Positions 1 through 11,640 of a DNA stretch of 64,000 bases are shown piece after piece. The number at the start of each line of letters is the position of its first letter. The first letter of the stretch is position 1. A program made the translations under genes and the position numbers. Below the pieces are notes generated by a model that was given only the letters and a program-made list of their open reading frames with translations, did no database searches and was not told the origin of the DNA. Source of the DNA: Nageia nagi (taxonomy: Eukaryota > Pinophyta); assembly GCA_050084985.1 (NCBI GenBank), contig JBITNC010000002.1, positions 38,006,001-38,070,000 on the forward strand, read 5' to 3'.

Positions 1-374
1 GGATAAAGCAAGCAATTGAAGAGAACTTAGTTGAAGGTGCATAAGAAAAAACCTACAAAGATACTTTAAATATATCTGATGGATGTAATTATTCATTAAT
101 TCTTATATACCTAAGTTTAAATATTTTTTATAATATAGATATTGTTAATATAGATATAATATTTGCACCAATATAACATTTACATAAAAATGTGTACAGG
201 CATTATCTTTTCTTCCAATGTGAGCATGTGGTCAACACTTCATAATTGAAAAGAAAGATAGTTATAGAATGACCTTTAACTGTGAAGTGATGGCTAATTT
301 TGATCAAGCAAATTGTGTAAGTACAAAAGATACAAACTTGATAGAAGGAAAAATATAATATGTTGAAAAAACTT
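1..374. other. AT-rich DNA, no gene seen
   Basis: This stretch is very AT-rich. Its one short minus-strand open frame (203-388) is hydrophobic, low in complexity and shows no family motif. Nothing functional is supported. Confidence 0.6.
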
Positions 375-672
375 AAGAAATCATACAATTGAATTTTATA
401 TTATTCAAATGTGTAGTATTCAAATGTAAATGGTTTAAAGGATTTGTAAATAGAAGAACAACATTACATGACATACCTAGTGATTATTATGCATTCGATT
501 CTATACAATATTTACCTCAAGAAAAATAGCCATATGTTTTACCACAACATTGTAGTCAAATATTTTTTTTCCATATGTACTAGATAAAAAGATGTTGTTT
601 GCAATTGATTATGATCCAAGAGAGAAACATGTTGTACTTATTCTTGATGAAAATGATAACAATGATGATTAA
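375..672 (+). pseudogene. DUF4216-like fragment, probably CACTA transposon debris
   Basis: Translated in the frame starting near 391, the stretch reads FKCVVFKCKWFKGFVNRR, later YVLPQHCSQIFF. After a frameshift near 560 it continues as LDKKMLFAIDYDPREKHVV and stops at 670-672. This order (an FKCxWF core, then a P-x-VL-P-x-x-x-Q-x-F block, then a Y-DPR block) resembles the DUF4216 domain found in plant CACTA-associated proteins. That family assignment comes from memory of the motif and is not a search result. The copy is broken by at least one stop and one frameshift, has no start codon and has no recognisable CACTA termini nearby. It is most likely a dead transposon fragment. Confidence 0.4.
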
Positions 673-1689
673 AATATTACATGTACATTTGAGTAATTAA
701 CCATTATATATATTGATCTCTTTAGTGGTTTGAGGTTGACTTGCATATGAATTTGAATTATAATATTTTTTTGAATGTTTTGAATTTTGTAGATCACTTC
801 CAATCAATTACATATTATATATATTACACATATTACATGCATTTTCATGTTTAATATGTTCAATCAATTCCATATGTAGTCATTTCAAATGTGAAAATGT
901 ATATACATGCTTGTGGTCAATTTAATATTGGCATACCATGTTAGGGTTCTTTTCCTAGCCTTTCACTTAAGACATCATTATTTTCTTGGGTCACCATGGG
1001 CACTAGGAAGTAGAGAACATAGGATGGACATGAGATATTCTTCATCAATTGGATGTAACATTAACATGATGGATCATACAATAAAATTCATAGTAAAACA
1101 TGTGTCATTCAAAATGTCAAAATAAATTTTAAACTTCAACTAAAGAGTCATTTCAAATATCAATCAAAACATCAAAAATACTATGTAAAATGTGTTGATA
1201 CATGCATCATGTAATGCATAAATCTAAGCATCAACATTCAAACAAAATTTAGTTTTGATGTAGACTTGCAATCCCTGATGCATAAATCATCAAAGAGCAT
1301 TTTTTTAATGCCTTGAATGACATAAAATGACTAAAATGTACTAATGTTGTGACATTTATATCATTCCATAGTGAAATCTATCAAAGGAGTAAAATTATTT
1401 TTATGCATGAAATTTATTAGCTAAGTATTCATTCTACAAAATGTCATCTTATGACCAAAAGAAATGTGTTTATAACAATAGCTATAAAATTGATTTTCAT
1501 AATTAGAATAGGAATTGACAAAATTGTCATGCTGATAAACTTCGCTTGTTGTCCATCTTGGCATTCTCCTCACTTTCTTGTCAACTTTGATGAAACCATC
1601 ACTACTAGCTTCTTGAGTGTCTCTAGATTGATTATTGTTTACCTCCTATTTCTTTTCACTATCAAATTGAGTGTCAGTTGATTCAATGT
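673..1689. other. AT-rich intergenic DNA, nothing identified
   Basis: There are several short open frames (for example 907-1125 and 1451-1681), but none has a domain, a splice structure or a biased composition. No tRNA cloverleaf, LTR end or tandem repeat was noticed. Confidence 0.5.
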
Positions 1690-3005
1690 TGGGTAGTCAT
1701 TGTTCAACTGCACTTGAGATTTTTGTTGACTCAAATTCCAAACCAAACTTTATAGTTAGATTTATTTGGGCTCTCGACATATAATCAAATCACTTTAAGC
1801 TAGCTTTGAACAAACTTAATACTTTTCTTTCCTTGTTGAGATAATCTCTCAATTTCTTATCTTAAAGTAATAATTTCCTTTTCCAAGTTGTGATAAATGT
1901 CTATTTTATCAATCAACTAGACTTGTAGGGCTTCTTTAGTTGCCTTGAATTATTGTAATTGAACTTTCATTTCTTCAATTTCATCATTAGTATTATTTAA
2001 TCTTCTGGTCAATTTCTTGCACTTTCTTCTTTCATTATCAAGATCATCTAAAGTAGTTACTAGCTCTAATTCAAGATCAACTACAATTTCTTATTCACAA
2101 TCATCAAGGTCTTCAACAATTTCATCTTTCTTATTGTTGATTTCAAAATCCATAAACAAGGCTTCATCATGTTCATCTTTAGTTTCATTATTTGAGCCAT
2201 CATATATTCATCTTTACTTTCTTTAGAAATGAAACTTCTTTTACTGAGGTTCTATTTTTTGAAATTTATATCTTTGTTTCTGCTACTATTGCCTCTTAAC
2301 ATTCTTATATAGTCATCATTACCATTCTTTTCTCTACATGGACATTTATTGGCAAAATGACCAATACCACCATAACTGAAATATTTTAGAGGAAATTTGC
2401 TTTTGTACTTTCCCTATCCCCTTTTAAGCTTCCAAATAAAATTAGAATCTTCAAGATCTGATATATCTTCTTCTTTAGGACTTGACTTAACTTTAGTAAT
2501 TATTAAAACTTTAAACACCTACTCTCTATTAGTAAATTTATTTTTTCCTATCCTCATTTCATATTTTGTTAATAAATCATACATTTCATCCATTGAGAAT
2601 GTATTTAGAGGTTTTTCTTCTTCAATGGAAGACACTTTTGAGTCAAACCTTGGTGGTAGGGATCTCAAAATTTTCTTAACTATCACCTTATCTTCTATCT
2701 TCTCTCCCAATCCTCTGATTGTATTTGTTACTTCATTTACCTTGAGCAAGTATGTGGATATATCATCTTCATTATTCATATTTAAGCTTTCAAACTAAGA
2801 TTTGAATATTTGTAACTTAGCTTCTTTTATTTTATCATCTTCTTCATGGATACTTTCTAGTTTATCCCATATTTCTTTACTTGATTTGTAACTTATGTTA
2901 TTTACCAATTCACTATCAACTAGACCACACATTAAAGCATTTATAGCCTTTGAGTAATTCTCGCATAATTTATTTCCAGGTGCCTTACTACAATCATCTA
3001 TTTTA
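1690..3005 (-). pseudogene. Copia-type gag fragment (UBN2 domain, zinc knuckle, coiled coil)
   Basis: Read on the minus strand from about 3,000 down, this encodes a gag-like segment with SSKEIWDKLESIHEEDD and then MNNEDDISTYLLKVNEVTN in the clear open part (2,519-2,779). This is the UBN2 pattern of plant Copia gag proteins. Near 2,340-2,400 is a knuckle-like GGIGHFANKCPCR whose first two cysteines have become other residues. Beyond it, charged heptad-like text (IEEMKVQLQ, LEKEIITLR) suggests a coiled coil. The N-terminal part of gag is missing at the right edge and no pol follows, so this is a truncated remnant. Its sequence is unlike the gag of elements A, B, D and E and indicates another Copia lineage. 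Confidence 0.72.
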
Positions 3006-3600
3006 TCTTATTTGCTCATTATAGCTCATCCATCCTTTGTTTGCCTTACTACTCATCCTTATTACAATAACAACAATAACTCTATATGTTCCTTAACAAT
3101 ATGATGCTCATTACTTGAATCCTATAATTGTTACTAGTAGCAATAAGCCCTCCATACACATCTTTAGTAGTTATAGATGCATGTAACTATCAACTCCAAA
3201 TGTCAACTTCATTTTAATATCATAATAACAATTTTTTAATTACATAATAACTCCTAAACATATGTATCCACTCCTTTGATAATTCATGTGTATCCTATAC
3301 ACAATACTAAATTTTGGTTCTCTCTTCATAATATATGGATCTCCTTTAGCTCATTGACATTATTTCTTGCCTATCGATAATTGATACATCATTTATGCTA
3401 CTATTTAGGCCCCTTGCATGGTTGTTGACATCAGATATGGTGTTAAATATTTATTACGGTACTTGAACTCCCTTAACAATACATGATTCTTTAGTATTAC
3501 CATTTTTTAGTTCAATGGTTCAATACTTGGATGGGATGACATCACTCTAACATCATCGTCTCTCTTTTGCATGCTTTATCCTCCTTATCAATTGTTGGCT
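3006..3600. other. Unassigned AT-rich DNA
   Basis: No open frame of note, no LTR terminus and no recognisable RNA gene. It lies between the gag fragment and the degenerate tandem array, and may be the untranslated flank of an old retroelement. Confidence 0.4.
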
Positions 3601-3619
3601 TGGTCTGCAACAAGCCTTT

Positions 3620-4139
3620 TCAAATAAATTACCAGACTTAGTGTAATTTTAGCAATCTTCATCTTGATGATGTCACTCTTTGGAAGACTTCGCTTTCTCT
3701 TTTTGGTCCAATACTTAATTTCTTTATCTTTGCACCCTTTCGACTAAGCTATCAAAAGTAGTTCTTTTTGGATAGCCTTCAAATAATTGATGTCACCTTG
3801 AAATCACTCACCAAATCCCTTTGCCTTTTCTTGCTTATTATTCTTTATTTCTCATTTTGTTGTCATCCCATCTTTGGACTACTGATCTTAGTTCATTTTA
3901 AGCACTCTTTGAAATGTTGATGTCACCTATCAGAAGCTTACCTTATTTCTTTTCTTTATTTTCTTTATTGATATTTTAACTTGGTTGTATTCAATCTTTT
4001 TCAATTAAATCACCAAACTTAGTGCATTTTTTACATGTCATCAAATTTTTGACATCACTCGTCGGTAACACTTTATTTTATCTCCTTCATCAATACTTAA
4101 CTTCATCACCTCTTTGCCTAAGGTGTCAAAATCTTTGTA
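3620..4139. repeat. Degenerate tandem array, units of about 125-130 bp (left part)
   Basis: A motif close to gatgtcactc recurs near 3,666, 3,789, 3,920 and 4,049, at spacings of about 122-132 bp. Each is preceded by a version of acttagtgcatttt. The units are strongly diverged. Similar pieces continue to the right of element A (11,014-11,640), so A appears to have inserted into the array. No coding capacity is visible. It could be an old satellite or the noncoding part of another retroelement. Confidence 0.45.
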
Positions 4140-4144
4140 TTTTT

Positions 4145-4646
4145 TAAGAGATTTAAACTATAACATGAACAACTCCAAACTTCTAAGACCATATGAAATC
4201 TCATAATACACATCTAACAAACTCACAAAGTAATCTCACAAAGATAACACAAGATGTAATTGGTTCCTCCAACTAGGAGTACATCCACTAACTAGATCTT
4301 TACTTCAATCACAAATACAACTCCCTTACAATCCTCCTAATCTCAACTCCTATGCTCTATCTTGTAGTTTAACTTTACTTCATAATTAGTGTGTGATCAC
4401 AAAGAGGGAGCCTTCTATTTATAGGCTAAAATACCTCTTTAGATCACTTTTTTATCCAATGTACAAAAGCATGACATGCACATCCTTTTACCCAAAAGGG
4501 CATGCTCATGACATGGAGTGTAAGACAAGTTACATTATCATATTCACTTACATAGTTAAAGTATCAAATGATACCTTTAAGTATTAGTGAACTTATATAT
4601 AAGATTTAATGCAAACCTTTACAATAATGCATTATACATTCCAACA
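4145..4646 (-). repeat. 3' LTR of element A
   Basis: It is 502 bp. In minus orientation it starts TGTTGGAATG at 4,646, and ends at 4,145 with TA in place of the usual CA. It closely matches the right LTR (10,511-11,008). A TATA-like ctataaatagaagg lies within it on the minus strand. The adjoining internal sequence, agaggag on the minus strand, serves as the polypurine tract. Confidence 0.9.
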
Positions 4647-5399
4647 CTCCTCTTTAATGCAATATTAGGATAGAATGAGTAAGAGATAAGAAGAAGAGAA
4701 AGTAAGAGAGTTCTCCTCCAAATAGATACAACAAAGATAAGAACTTTTTACATATTTATGAAGTAAAAAAGATCTAATTTGAGACTCACCATTTGGCCAA
4801 ATACAATCATTAACCATAATCAATTTCAATGCACATGAAGTAATCATCCAATTGGAAGTCATGAAGAGTCTTCAAAAGCCTGCATACTTGAGGTAAGTAA
4901 CTTGCAATCTTAAAGGAACCTGTAAGTCATAAGTAGCTCAAATAACAAGATCAGTTAGATGCAACATATTCATATCAACAAGGATAGATGAATCACACAA
5001 ATATCATCATGAACTGATCAATGGTGCACTATAAGTCATCACGAAGATGCCATGCCAAAAACTTCATAGTCACTTGCTGTATATAAAACATGTGTTGATT
5101 ATCATTACAAAATAGAGTATGAATATACGAGTTCCTCTCATATGGATAACTAAATAGTGCCAAAAGACACATAAGAGTTTTTCACATGTGGATAACTGAA
5201 CAGTGCTAAATTGATCAATCTTTTATTTTAGAAATTTATACAAGTTTCTCACGTAGAGTGAACTTACCTCGAAGATGTACAACATAATCAACAATATACA
5301 GCATAATATCCTCCTAAAGGTGAAGTTATCATCACAAACATGAATTCAACACAAGAATTCAAACTTCACTTCCCCTTGAGGATAACTTCACCAACCTGA
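4647..5399 (-). other. 3' noncoding region of element A
   Basis: This lies between the end of RNase H and the 3' LTR. It has no coding frame. It contains one copy of the hairpin-like motif that is multiplied in B and D: near 5,230-5,275 the + strand reads acaagtttctcacgtagagt followed by gaacttacc. A polypurine-like aaggggaagtgaag (minus) sits at the very end of pol, near 5,370, about 0.7 kb before the LTR-adjacent one. Confidence 0.6.
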
Positions 5400-6850
5400 T
5401 AGTATCTTTAAGCTTACATAATTGAGCCTCTGAGAGGGGCTTGGTGAACAAATTAGTAGAGTTCAAGGTGGATGGACAATACTCCAAGTGTATGATGCCA
5501 TCAAGTACCTTCTTCTTAATAAAATGAGCATGGATTTACATATGTTTTATATTTTAATAGAACATAGGATTCTTAGCAAAAAAAAATAATTGATTGATTG
5601 TCTAAATAAATCAAAGATGATCCACCTTGCTCATACCTAATTTCTTTCAAAAGATGTCTTAGCCAAATGGTTTCTTAGGTTGCAATAGATATGGCACTGT
5701 ATTCAGCTTCTATGGTTGAAAGAGAAATAGTAGGTTGCTTCTTAGAATCCTAAGAGATAGCATCTAAACCAATGTTAAACACATACGTAAAGGTTGATTT
5801 TTTATCATCTCTATATTCTCCATAGTTAAAATATGAGAATCCAAAGAGAATAAATGAGGGCAACTTAGAATACTTGAGAGCAAGATCTTTAATCCTTGCA
5901 ACATACCTCAAGATTTGCTTAATAGCATTGAGGTGCTCAACATATGATTTTTGTATGAATCGTGCCATCAAATTCATTGCAAAGATAATATTTGGCCTAG
6001 ATATAGTCAAATACAAAAGACTACCAATTAATTGCCTATAAGCTATAGCATCAGCTAACTGAGAGTTGGAGCTCAAAGAAATAATGATTCCAAGAGAGAT
6101 TAGGATCATAGCAAATCTACACTCTTTCATTCCAAACTTTTATAAGATATCTGATATATACTTAGATTGATTAAGATAAGTACAATCATTGTATTAATAC
6201 ACTTACATTCTAAGATAGAAGTGTAAGAGACCAATATCAATCATTTCAAATGTTATCTTAAATTTGGATATGCACTCTTGAATGATTTTTTCATTATTCC
6301 TAGTTATCATAAGATCATCCACATAAAAAAGAATCAAGACCATGTTTTTTATTTGATTGAGCACATATAGATCGGAGTTAGAAAAACATTTGAAGAAATT
6401 AATGTCTATAAAGTACCTTAAAATCTTTCTATACTAGGCTCTAAGTGCTTGCTTAAGTCCATACAATGACTTCTTTAGCTTGCATACAAAAGACTCTTTA
6501 CCTTTCATAATAAACCCTTCTAGTTGATTCATGAAGATTTTCACATCTAAGTCACCATTGAAAAATGCACTCTTAACATCAAGTTTAAAAACTTTCTATC
6601 TTTGAGTTACAAAAAGATAAAGGATAATTTTGATAGTAGGCATCTTTACCGTGGGAGCAAAGGTTTTCTTGTAATCTACATTATATTTTTAAGCAAAACC
6701 TTTAGCTACTAATCTTACCTTATATTTCTCAATGTCTCCAATTAAATTGAACTTGACCTTGTAAATCCACTTATTACCAATCACATTCTTCTCATTGGGA
6801 TAAGAAAATAAGTCTCAAGTTTTATTTTTTATAAGCATCTCATACTCTAC
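5400..6850 (-). pseudogene. RT and RNase H of element A (decayed)
   Basis: On the minus strand, the reverse transcriptase shows KLDVKSAFFNGDLDV near 6,560 and the catalytic block FYVDDLM near 6,315-6,340. RNase H text follows, including SKKQPTISLSTIEAEY near 5,700. The longest open stretch, 5,750-6,130, is the RT C-terminus (AYRQLIGSLLYLTISRPNI). Several stops and frameshifts separate the pieces. The family activity is to copy the element's RNA into DNA in the virus-like particle; this copy cannot encode a full enzyme. Confidence 0.88.
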
Positions 6851-6949
6851 TTTCATAACTTCCATCTAGCACTTATGTTTTGAAGCTTCTTTGAAGGATG
6901 AGGGCTCATGCTTGTTATCAATCTTGGTAAAGAAAGATTTGTTTGAGGT

Positions 6950-7994
6950 CATGCTCCTTGTTACTCTTTGAGTTAAAGAGTTTTATTCCTGAAGTGACTT
7001 ATATAAATCAATATCTAACTAATTAGGTCCAACTAAAGAGTCTTTTGAATCATTAACATCCTCATTAGAAGTAGATTCTTCAAGAAGTTCATTGAATTTT
7101 ACATCTTTTGAAATAAAGATAGCTTTATAGGATGGAAAGTAAAGCCTGTAGCCTCTATGTTGACTATCATAACCCACAAAGATGTATTTTTTAGCTCTTT
7201 TATTTAATTTTTTTCTTTTTTAAAAAATAATGTAGTAAAATGCTTCACAACCAAACACTTTAAGATGAGAAATGTTAGGTTTTCTTCCTAATCATGTTTC
7301 AAAAGGATTTTTACCTTGAATGGCTTTTGTAGGACACCTATTCGAGGTGTAAATAGCAGTGCTCATAGTTTCACCTCATAAAAAATTAAGAAAATTACCC
7401 AACATGCATCTAACCATCTCCATAATTATTTTATTTTTCCTTTCAGTAACACCATTCTAATAAAGAGTGTAAAGAATCATAAATCACTTCTTAATTCCAT
7501 ACTTAGCATAAAAGTCATTAAATTCATTACTATTATATTCTTCTCCATTATCTAATCTCAAGATCTTGATTTTAAGGTTAATTTGATTCTTAATAAAGGC
7601 CTTAAAAATTTTAAAACTCTCAAAGGTTTGATCCTTATGCTTGAGTAAATACCCAAAGGTTATCCTACTAAAGTCAACAATGAAGGTTAAGATGAAAGAT
7701 GCCTCTCCAAGTGACTTAATCTAAAATAGATCTATCAAATTTGAATTCACAAATTGAAGAGGTTGAGATGCTCTTATTGTTTTATCTTTTTTAAACTTTT
7801 ATCTATGCATCTTACCAAGAATGCTTCTTGCATAGACTAACTGAAAGAGAAATTAAAGAAAAATCTTTCACAAGTTCTTGGTCTTTCATGATTTGAATAC
7901 TCTTGTGATTAAGGTGCTTTAAATGTTGGCACCAAAGATTACCTGTAGAATGCACACTTATAGTAAAACACATCTTTGATGAAACTTGATCCAT
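6950..7994 (-). pseudogene. Integrase of element A (decayed)
   Basis: From 7,994 downward the minus strand gives the pre-integrase block (LWCQHLKHLNHKSIQIMKD), then integrase core text such as FIVDFSRITFG, KIKILRLDNGEEYN and a GYDSQHRGYRLY-like C-terminal region near 7,150. Stops interrupt it repeatedly. Integrase lies before RT in minus-strand order, which identifies the element as Copia rather than gypsy. Confidence 0.8.
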
Positions 7995-7999
7995 AATGT

Positions 8000-9355
8000 A
8001 GTAATCATCTTACACTAATCCTTTAACCAACATGATAAGTCCTTTCTTAATGCATCAAAGTTGAGAATCAAACTCAAAAGAGTACCTTTTTCTATCAACT
8101 TAGATCATAGAGAGAAGATTCATCTTTAACTTAAGAACATAGAGAACATTTCAAAAACCTTTCTATGAATTAACACACTCCCAATTCTTTGGATTTCAAG
8201 GGTAGAGTTATCACCTATCATAACCGTATCTTTTTTATACTTATAAAAATTCTCAAACTTTTCTTTTTCAAAGCATATATGATTAGTGCAACCAAAATCA
8301 ATAATCCAATTAGATAAAAAAGAGTGAGATATGGAGTAGAGTGCTACAGCAAAACCAGCTTGAATATTCTTTTTTTTCTTTATAATTTTTTATATTTCCA
8401 TTACCTTTATTCGTTTCTTCTCTTTTATTTTTGTAGCAATTAACTTCTTTGTGATCTTGGATGCCACAATAGTTACAATTACTATTAAAAAAAAATTTAG
8501 GATATGGATTATTTGCTTTACCTTTCTATCTCTTTGCTTGAAGTGGTTATTATTATCATTATTCCTACTACTGTGGTTGTTGTTACTGTTTTTCCTGCTA
8601 ATGTGATTATTATTACTATTATTCCTATTACTATTGTAGCTATTATCTCTTTTTTTAAACCTTTTAGAGGAAGGAGGATAAGATTTTTTTTTATCATTGA
8701 ACTTCTTCTTAAAAAGAGTTTTAGTTGCTCCAAGAGCAATGTTATTATCCTTAGGAGAAAAAATCAACACTTTATTGTTAAGGGTTTTCTCATACTTTAA
8801 AAGGTGCCTAGAAAGGTTCTCAAAGGAGAAGACTTTTTCTTCATCATTAAACATAATTTTGATAACCGTCATAAAGTTTTTAAACTTTGATGAAAAACTT
8901 TGAAGAATGATGAAGACCACGAACTCATTATTGATCTATTGCATCCACAAGTAACAAGTTAGGTCCTTAGATCAATAATTTTATTCAAGTAGATAGCCAT
9001 ATTTTCATCTTCCCTTGATGAAATTGAAAAAATCTTTTAAAGAATGGTAAATCTTCTTAAAAATTTTGAACCAAGGTAGATTTGCTTAAACTTATCCTAA
9101 GCTTCATTTACTAAGGTTGAAGAAGAAATCATCAGAAGCACATCATCTGAAATTGTATGATAAATCATAGAGGTTGCCAACTCATTCTTTATGTTGTAAA
9201 CCTTTAATGTCTTCTCATCTATAGGAGGTACAAGGTTCTCATTCACTATTTACCAAAGCTTCCTTACTTGCAATTCAACTCTCATCTGTGGTTCTTAAAT
9301 CTTAAAGTTGGAACCATTAAGAATGTGTTTGGGTAAAAAGGATTCTCCTATTTGC
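8000..9355 (-). pseudogene. Gag and protease of element A (decayed)
   Basis: Gag begins near 9,355, where the expected ATG appears as ATA before GESFLPKHILNGSN. It continues through an SSSTLVNEA block. The Asn/Lys-rich tail (8,390-8,920) is followed near 8,435-8,475 by a CNYCGIQDHKEVNC zinc knuckle, which keeps the full C-x2-C-x4-H-x4-C pattern, the only one of the four related copies to do so. The protease near 8,265-8,310 reads WIIDFGCTNHICFEK, with DFG where an active Copia protease has DSG or DTG. Stops are frequent. Confidence 0.82.
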
Positions 9356-9359
9356 TAAA

Positions 9360-10496
9360 TAAGAATGTGAAAAATAATAAGCATGTGATTTAATAAATAA
9401 TATTAAATGTTAAGTTTTAACTAAGTAAATGATACATGTTAAATCTAACACTAGAGTCATGCTTAATTTGATTCATAGGTGAAAATGTTTTACAATTCAA
9501 ATATACATCCCATGTACCTAAATACTTTTATCATCACCAAGAATCATAGATGTAGAGTGACATTATTGAGACTTATTTTCTTATCTAAAATTAGACCTTC
9601 ATTTAGATGCTCACATAAGAGGAGCTCAAGTACTACCAATCCTCAACCAATTCGCTTTCATCAATTTTATACTCTCATAAAGAGAAGTACTTACTATTTT
9701 TCAAGGTTATGATATTTATTGGATCAGCCAAATTATTAATCTTGATTAAATTTCAAGTTATCCTTCTAAGTTATCAGGATAATTCTTGAATGGATGTGTG
9801 AACATGTGGTATCACTACACACATGCCTATCCACCTATTGGAGTTATGTTCAGACCAACAAAGGATTTAAAAAAACCACTAAAAAAAGATAGCAGAGATC
9901 AATCACCAAGAAGTGGCTGAGCAAGGAGGAGACGAGAAGGTTTGTGTTTTTTTTTTATTTCTTGGCTAGCCGACCATTGTTGGCTAGCCAATCATCGTGA
10001 ACTGGCCCTAGCTGTCAAGGGCCAAAAAAATTATTTATTTATTTATTTAATATATATATAAAATATTTTTATAAAAATTTTATTTTTTTCTTGAAAGAAA
10101 ATGTAATTTAAAAAAAAAAAATCTTCATTTCATACTTGTAAAAAAAAATCTCAATTTTTTTTTAAAAAAGCTTATATAAGAATTTCAAATTTTTGTACAC
10201 TAAATTCTTTAATATTTTTCAAAGAATTAGCATTATGCTAAGTAATTTTAAAAAATAAAATTGTAACTTAACATAAGAAGTTAGTATAAAAGATTCAACA
10301 TATTGCAATACATATAATATATATATATTAAAAAAAAATAACTAACACATAGCACATATTATGTTAGTATCACAATGAAATAATCTAAAAGAAATAACCA
10401 TGAAATAAAAAATTTATACCTTCTCTTAGTTTTACCTCAACAAAGGAGTATAGATTGAGGAATGAAGACCTCCAAGAAGAAGAGCTTCCACACCAA
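9360..10496 (-). other. Leader of element A
   Basis: This is the noncoding region between PBS and gag. The gag-proximal part (about 9,480-9,870) is clearly homologous to the leaders of B, D and E. On the + strand, antisense to the element, it contains the reading frame MWYHYTHAYPPIGVM from 9,804. The rest (9,880-10,490) is AT-rich with homopolymer runs and one small GC-richer patch near 9,960-10,020. Confidence 0.6.
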
Positions 10497-10508
10497 GCTT
10501 TGATACCA
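10497..10508 (-). other. Primer binding site of element A
   Basis: On the minus strand it reads TGGTATCAAAGC, two bases from the 5' LTR edge at 10,511. It differs by one base from the TGGTATCAGAGC in B, which is complementary to the 3' end of initiator tRNA-Met. Confidence 0.85.
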
Positions 10509-10510
10509 AA

Positions 10511-11008
10511 TGAGAGATTTGAACTATAACATGAACAATTCTAAACTCTCAAGATCACATGAAATCTTACAATACACATCTAACAAATTCATAAAGCAAT
10601 CTCACAAAGATAACACAAGATGTAAGTGGTTCCTCCAACTAGGAGTACATCCACTAACTAGATCTTTACTTTAATAACAAATACAACTCTTACAATCCTC
10701 CTAATCTCAACTCCTATGCTCTATCCTATAGCATAACTTTACTCCATAATTGGTGTGTGATCACAAAAATGGAGCCTTCTATTTATAGGCCAAAATGCCT
10801 CTTTGGATCACTCTTTTATCTAATGTACAAAAGCATGACATGCACATCCTTTTACCGAAGGGGCATGCTCATGACATGGATTGTAGGACAAGTTACATTA
10901 TCATATTCACTTAAATGCTTAAAGTATCAAATGAAACCTTAAGTATTAGTGAACTTACATAGAAGATTATTACAAAGCCTTTACAATAATGCATTATACA
11001 TTCCAACA
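10511..11008 (-). repeat. 5' LTR of element A
   Basis: It is 498 bp. On the + strand it runs from TGAGAGATTTGA to ATTCCAACA. It pairs with 4,145-4,646. On the minus strand it carries ctataaatagaagg, a likely TATA box for element transcription. Confidence 0.9.
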
Positions 11009-11013
11009 TTTTT

Positions 11014-11640
11014 AAATACCATCTTTTTGCTAACATTAGCCATCGAAATCATATCACTCTCGCACTACTGGAACTAGTGTAATTTTGGCAAGTATCTCCC
11101 TACCAATCCTCAATACTTCCTCCTTTGCATCCTTTCATCTATGCCATTAGACCTAGAGTATTTGGGACCTTCATCACATTGCTTACATCATCCACTGGTG
11201 ACCTGTGCCTTTGTCTTCCTTTTTCGATCCTTAAGGCCTTTGCCTTTACACTCTATTATGATCAATGTCTTTTCTTTGCCATCCATGAGCTCTTCATTGC
11301 GGGACTCCCATGTGTATGCTCTGAATAATCAATCTCCTTGCCAGTACTCAACATGCATATCGTTGACATTATCTTATTTAGACTACCGAACTTAATTCAT
11401 TTTTTATTCATTGTCTCCATGCTGGTGTTATGTGTTAGTATTCTCTTTTATTGCTTTATCTTATCAGTACTTAACTTCAATGCCTCTTTGCCTTTCTTTC
11501 TAAAGTATCAAAATCAATTCATTTAGAGAGACCTTTCTTTGCTGACATCATCACTCAAAATTACTTTATTTTCACCATCTAATTAGGAATACATATTGTC
11601 TAACATACCGACGACCATTATTATCAATCGATCATTCTTT
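11014..11640. repeat. Degenerate tandem array, right part
   Basis: It shares recurring pieces with 3,620-4,139: actagtgtaattttggcaa near 11,072, acttaattcatttttt near 11,390, a TGACATCATCACTC-like word near 11,540, and a cttaacttcaatgcctctttgcc block near 11,470 that matches one near 4,100. The short open frames here (11,125-11,526) show no protein family. Confidence 0.4.

Larger units (their letters stand above)
4145..11008 (-). mobile_element. Copia LTR retrotransposon A, full length but decayed
   Basis: The two LTRs are about 500 bp each (4,145-4,646 and 10,511-11,008). The element lies on the minus strand, with the 5' LTR on the right. It is flanked by TTTTT on both sides (4,140-4,144 and 11,009-11,013), a target duplication weakened by its simplicity. 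Next to the right LTR is a PBS (10,497-10,508). Next to the left LTR is a short purine tract on the minus strand. Between them, in minus-strand order, are leader, gag, protease, integrase and RT/RNase H, which is the Copia gene order. Every coding part has stops or frameshifts. The leader is shorter than in B, D and E. LTR and protein text match B and E best. Confidence 0.93.

Noticed and set aside
1451-1681. Small open frames in 900-1,700 as genes
   Set aside because: Short, no domain, composition like the flanks, and no conserved start context or splice sites.
8504-8800. 98-residue hydrophobic open frame on the + strand
   Set aside because: It is the antisense of the Asn/Lys-rich tail of gag in element A. 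Low-complexity Ile/Val text is a by-product.
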